The notes beneath the pieces were generated by a model. The model saw only the letters and a list, made by a program, of their open reading frames with translations. It did no database searches and was not told where the DNA came from. Shown one piece after another: positions 23,250-25,288 of a DNA stretch of 25,288 nt (its first letter is position 1; each line of letters starts with the position of its first letter). The position numbers and the translations under genes were made by a program. The stretch is from Desulfobacteraceae bacterium 4572_89 (GTDB lineage Bacteria > Desulfobacterota > Desulfobacteria > Desulfobacterales > Desulfobacteraceae), in the NCBI GenBank assembly GCA_002085465.1, contig NBML01000028.1, positions 1 through 25,288 on the forward strand. The letters run 5' to 3'.

Positions 23250-24021
23250 GGGAATTCGTGAGAATAGGGTAAAAAAAATACAGGAAATTGTCAGAAAATC
23301 TACCTCTATTACAATTGGGCACCTGGCAGCAGAATTTAATGTGTCAAAAATGACGATACGCAGAGATCTGGATCATATTTTGAGCGATCCTAAAATCCGG
23401 CTTATTAGGGGGATGTTAATCTATAGCGATGTATCCAATGGTGATGAGTCAAAATATTCTATAATTTCAGCATCCACACTGAACCAGGAGGCCAAAGAAA
23501 GAATAGCGTTAAAAGCCGCGTCAATGCTGGAACCGGAAGATACAATTATTATTGATGCAGGTTCTACCACAGAACTGCTTGCCCGGATCATACCTAAATT
23601 TTTAAAGCTCGATATCACTTGCTTTAGTTTAAATATAATTAACGAAATTCTAAAAAATGAGCACAGCAGCATTACCCTGCCAGGTGGCAAATACCATAGC
23701 AGCTCCATGGTTTTTCAGAGCAGGGAAGCAATTAATCTGCTGGAAAAAACCAGGGTAAAAAAAGCATTTATTTCCGCTTATGGCGTAAACTTCAGATTGG
23801 GTGTTACCTGTTCGGCCGACTTTGAAAGAGAGCTGAAGCTCACGTCTCTCAATTCTGCTGAACAGCGGATTCTTTTGGTAGATTCATCAAAATTTGGAAA
23901 AGTAAACCATGTTTATTTTGCCGATCTGAAGGATTTTGATACAATAATTACAGATAATCTATTGCCGGAAGAAACGGGACAGTATATTCGTAGTAAAGGT
24001 ATAAAACTGTTTACTGTATAA
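23248..24021 (+). CDS. DeoR-family transcriptional regulator of the sugar cluster
   Basis: A 257-residue DNA-binding repressor or activator. The N-terminal winged helix-turn-helix (residues 5-55) includes ITIGHLAAEFNVSKMTIRRD, the family's recognition helix. The C-terminal DeoRC sensor domain has DAGSTTELLARII (phosphosugar pocket), LPGGKYHSSSMVF, VDSSKFGK and FDTIITD. DeoR-type proteins usually sense a phosphorylated intermediate of the pathway they control, here plausibly the kinase product. It is divergent from the aldolase-transporter-kinase cluster across the palindromes at 23098-23170. Its ribosome site lies in an 18-bp duplication. RhaR of rhizobial rhamnose clusters is a DeoR-type analogue, which weakly supports a rhamnose-like substrate. 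Confidence 0.92.
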   Translation: MGIRENRVKKIQEIVRKSTSITIGHLAAEFNVSKMTIRRDLDHILSDPKIRLIRGMLIYSDVSNGDESKYSIISASTLNQEAKERIALKAASMLEPEDTIIIDAGSTTELLARIIPKFLKLDITCFSLNIINEILKNEHSSITLPGGKYHSSSMVFQSREAINLLEKTRVKKAFISAYGVNFRLGVTCSADFERELKLTSLNSAEQRILLVDSSKFGKVNHVYFADLKDFDTIITDNLLPEETGQYIRSKGIKLFTV

Positions 24022-24075
24022 ATGAAACCTTTTTGATTCGGGCTTGTCCAGGATAGGTATTAGCAAAACGACCTT

Positions 24076-24236
24076 AGGACCGCAAATTTTATAAACCAAA
24101 CGAAATTACTTGCCCTTTGGCCCATCTACCGCGTTGCGCCAAAGGCCTAATAGGCCTGCTATTAAACCTTTGACGCGCCTTGTATATGGGCCAAAGTTCG
24201 GCGTAATTTCGTTCACTTTATTTCATCTGCGGTCCT
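24076..24236. repeat. 161-bp imperfect inverted-repeat (long hairpin) element
   Basis: Nested complementary blocks fill the spacer between convergent genes. AGGACCGCA (24076-24084) pairs with TGCGGTCCT (24228-24236). AACGAAATTAC (24099-24109) pairs with GTAATTTCGTT (24203-24213). CTTTGGCCCAT (24115-24125) pairs with ATGGGCCAAAG (24186-24196). GCGCCAAAGG (24136-24145) pairs with CCTTTG-AC-GCGC (24167-24178). A small AGGCC/GGCCT hairpin (24144-24155) is nested inside the last. There is no coding frame or T-tract. The right end touches the stop codon of glmM. It could be a MITE-like interspersed repeat or a structured RNA/terminator; copy number cannot be seen from one window. Confidence 0.8.
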
Positions 24237-25288
24237 TAAATATTTTCTTTTATTGCGTTACAGATTTCTTCACAAAAAGCCTGGGTTTGATCTTTATCCG
24301 GGCCTTCAACCATAACCCTCAGCAAGGGCTGGGTACCTGAATAACGGACCAATACCCTGCCCTTGTCCGATAGTTGACCTTCAACCCTTGCAATTGTCTG
24401 GGCAATTGGGAGTATTTTTGTAAAATCAGGCCTGGAGGCATTTACAACAACATTCATAAGAACCTGGGGATAAACAACCATAATGGAGGCAAGGCTTGAC
24501 AGGGTCTCTCCCGTGCCTTTCATTACTTCCAAAAGTTTCAGGGCAGTCAGCATACCATCCCCTGTTGTATGGTCTTCCAAAAAAATCATGTGCCCGGAAT
24601 CTTCTCCGCCCATAATGGCACCTGATCTGTTCATCTCCTCCAAAACTTTTCTATCTCCAACGTCGGACTTTAAATGCATAATATTTAGTGATTCCAGGGC
24701 TTTACCCAGCCCAATATTGCTCATAGTTGTACTTACAACTATATTATTCTTCAGTCTGTTCTTCTCTTTTGCATATTTTGCGCATATGGCCAGTATCCTG
24801 TCCCCTGTTATTTCCCTGCCATTTTCATCAATGGCTATCAAACGGTCGGCATCACCGTCAAAGGCAAGGCCAATGTCAGCCTTTTCCTTTAATACCACCG
24901 CCTTGAGATCATCTGTATGCTGGGAACCGCAATTGTCATTAATATTTGTTCCATCTGGTTTATCATGGATGAATTGTATGTCAAACAATTGGTCGTTAAA
25001 CACAAGATGGCTGATGATTGATGCTGCTCCGTTGGAGGCATCAATGATTATTTTAAGCCTTGGGTCAAGTTTCTTAAAAGGAAACTTTTCAAGCAGAAAC
25101 ATGGAGTACAATTTCAAACCATCTGAAATCATTGATATTTTTCCCAATTTTTCCTGTGAAACATTTTCATCTCCCAGGATTCGGGCTTCAATTTTTTCCT
25201 CCTGTTCATCGCTGAGCTTGAGCCCGCCATGTCTGAAAATCTTGATACCATTGTCTTCATAGGGATTGTGGGAAGCAGAAATTACAAT
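24236..25288 (-). CDS. glmM: Phosphoglucosamine mutase (5' part beyond window)
   Basis: Interconverts glucosamine 6- and 1-phosphate for UDP-GlcNAc, peptidoglycan and LPS synthesis. The frame is open to the right edge. The visible 350 residues begin at the active-site phosphoserine loop, ISASHNPYEDNGIKIF (Ser codon 25271-25273). So about 100 N-terminal residues are outside, from a usual length near 450. The Mg-binding loop is DGDADR, the sugar-binding loop GGEDSGHM and the phosphate-binding loop RYSGTQPLLRVMVEG, where most GlmM proteins have RPSGTEP. ISASHNP plus DGDADR favours GlmM over phosphomannomutase. The stop overlaps the inverted-repeat element. A long plus-strand frame across it is a shadow. 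Confidence 0.93.
   Translation of the reverse strand: MVISASHNPYEDNGIKIFRHGGLKLSDEQEEKIEARILGDENVSQEKLGKISMISDGLKLYSMFLLEKFPFKKLDPRLKIIIDASNGAASIISHLVFNDQLFDIQFIHDKPDGTNINDNCGSQHTDDLKAVVLKEKADIGLAFDGDADRLIAIDENGREITGDRILAICAKYAKEKNRLKNNIVVSTTMSNIGLGKALESLNIMHLKSDVGDRKVLEEMNRSGAIMGGEDSGHMIFLEDHTTGDGMLTALKLLEVMKGTGETLSSLASIMVVYPQVLMNVVVNASRPDFTKILPIAQTIARVEGQLSDKGRVLVRYSGTQPLLRVMVEGPDKDQTQAFCEEICNAIKENI

Noticed and set aside
24483..25262. 259-codon plus-strand open frame.
   Set aside because: Antisense to glmM, Ser/Pro-rich shadow without domain motifs; the minus-strand frame carries every GlmM motif.

Overview
The window looks like a chromosomal segment of a Gram-negative, moderately AT-rich bacterium. 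Periplasmic binding proteins with signal peptides, a UgpBAEC transporter, a non-canonical EF-G paralogue and a hybrid-kinase/receiver pair suggest a Desulfobacteraceae-like sulfate reducer (Desulfobacterota). That placement is inferred from general sequence feel and was not tested. No rRNA, tRNA, CRISPR array or intact mobile element was found.

Region 1 (1-3260) is a gene graveyard. The C-terminal HPt domain of a hybrid histidine kinase is followed by a response-regulator gene cut off after about 16 codons. Next come a 5'-truncated, frameshifted UvrD-like (possibly Gabija GajB-like) helicase relic, a GAF-domain scrap, and a leftward AAA_14/DUF4143 ATPase gene with an internal deletion. The promoter of that last gene is still near-consensus and carries two copies of an 18-bp palindrome.

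Region 2 (3260-7860) is a complete ugpBAEC operon for sn-glycerol-3-phosphate or glycerophosphodiester uptake. It has a hairpin between ugpB and ugpA, and a strong terminator shared with the convergent gene cluster to its right.

Region 3 (7877-15105, leftward) is a housekeeping run: xseA-xseB-ispA-dxs-tlyA-EF-G-like. xseA/xseB, xseB/ispA and dxs/tlyA overlap. The isoprenoid genes supply DXP and farnesyl diphosphate. tlyA has lost its 'IKPQFE' region and is probably a pseudogene. The EF-G-like protein lacks the catalytic switch-II histidine. A divergent Bax-inhibitor-1 family membrane protein gene (15370-16077) follows and ends at a 19-bp-stem terminator.

Region 4 (16199-24021) is a self-contained sugar module. 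It holds a DeoR-type regulator (+) divergent from a leftward cluster of class II aldolase, periplasmic binding protein, double ABC ATPase, two RbsC/LsrC-type permeases and a RhaB-like kinase. The inferred flow is import, phosphorylation, then aldol cleavage to DHAP plus an aldehyde. No isomerase is present, so the substrate is either a ketose or is isomerised elsewhere. An intrinsic terminator after the binding-protein gene should set its excess over the membrane parts. Palindromes in the divergent promoter are candidate operators.

Region 5 (24076-25288) holds a 161-bp imperfect inverted-repeat element and the C-terminal three quarters of glmM, which runs off the right edge. A recurring oddity is short tandem duplications (12, 14, 15 and 18 bp) sitting exactly at gene junctions.
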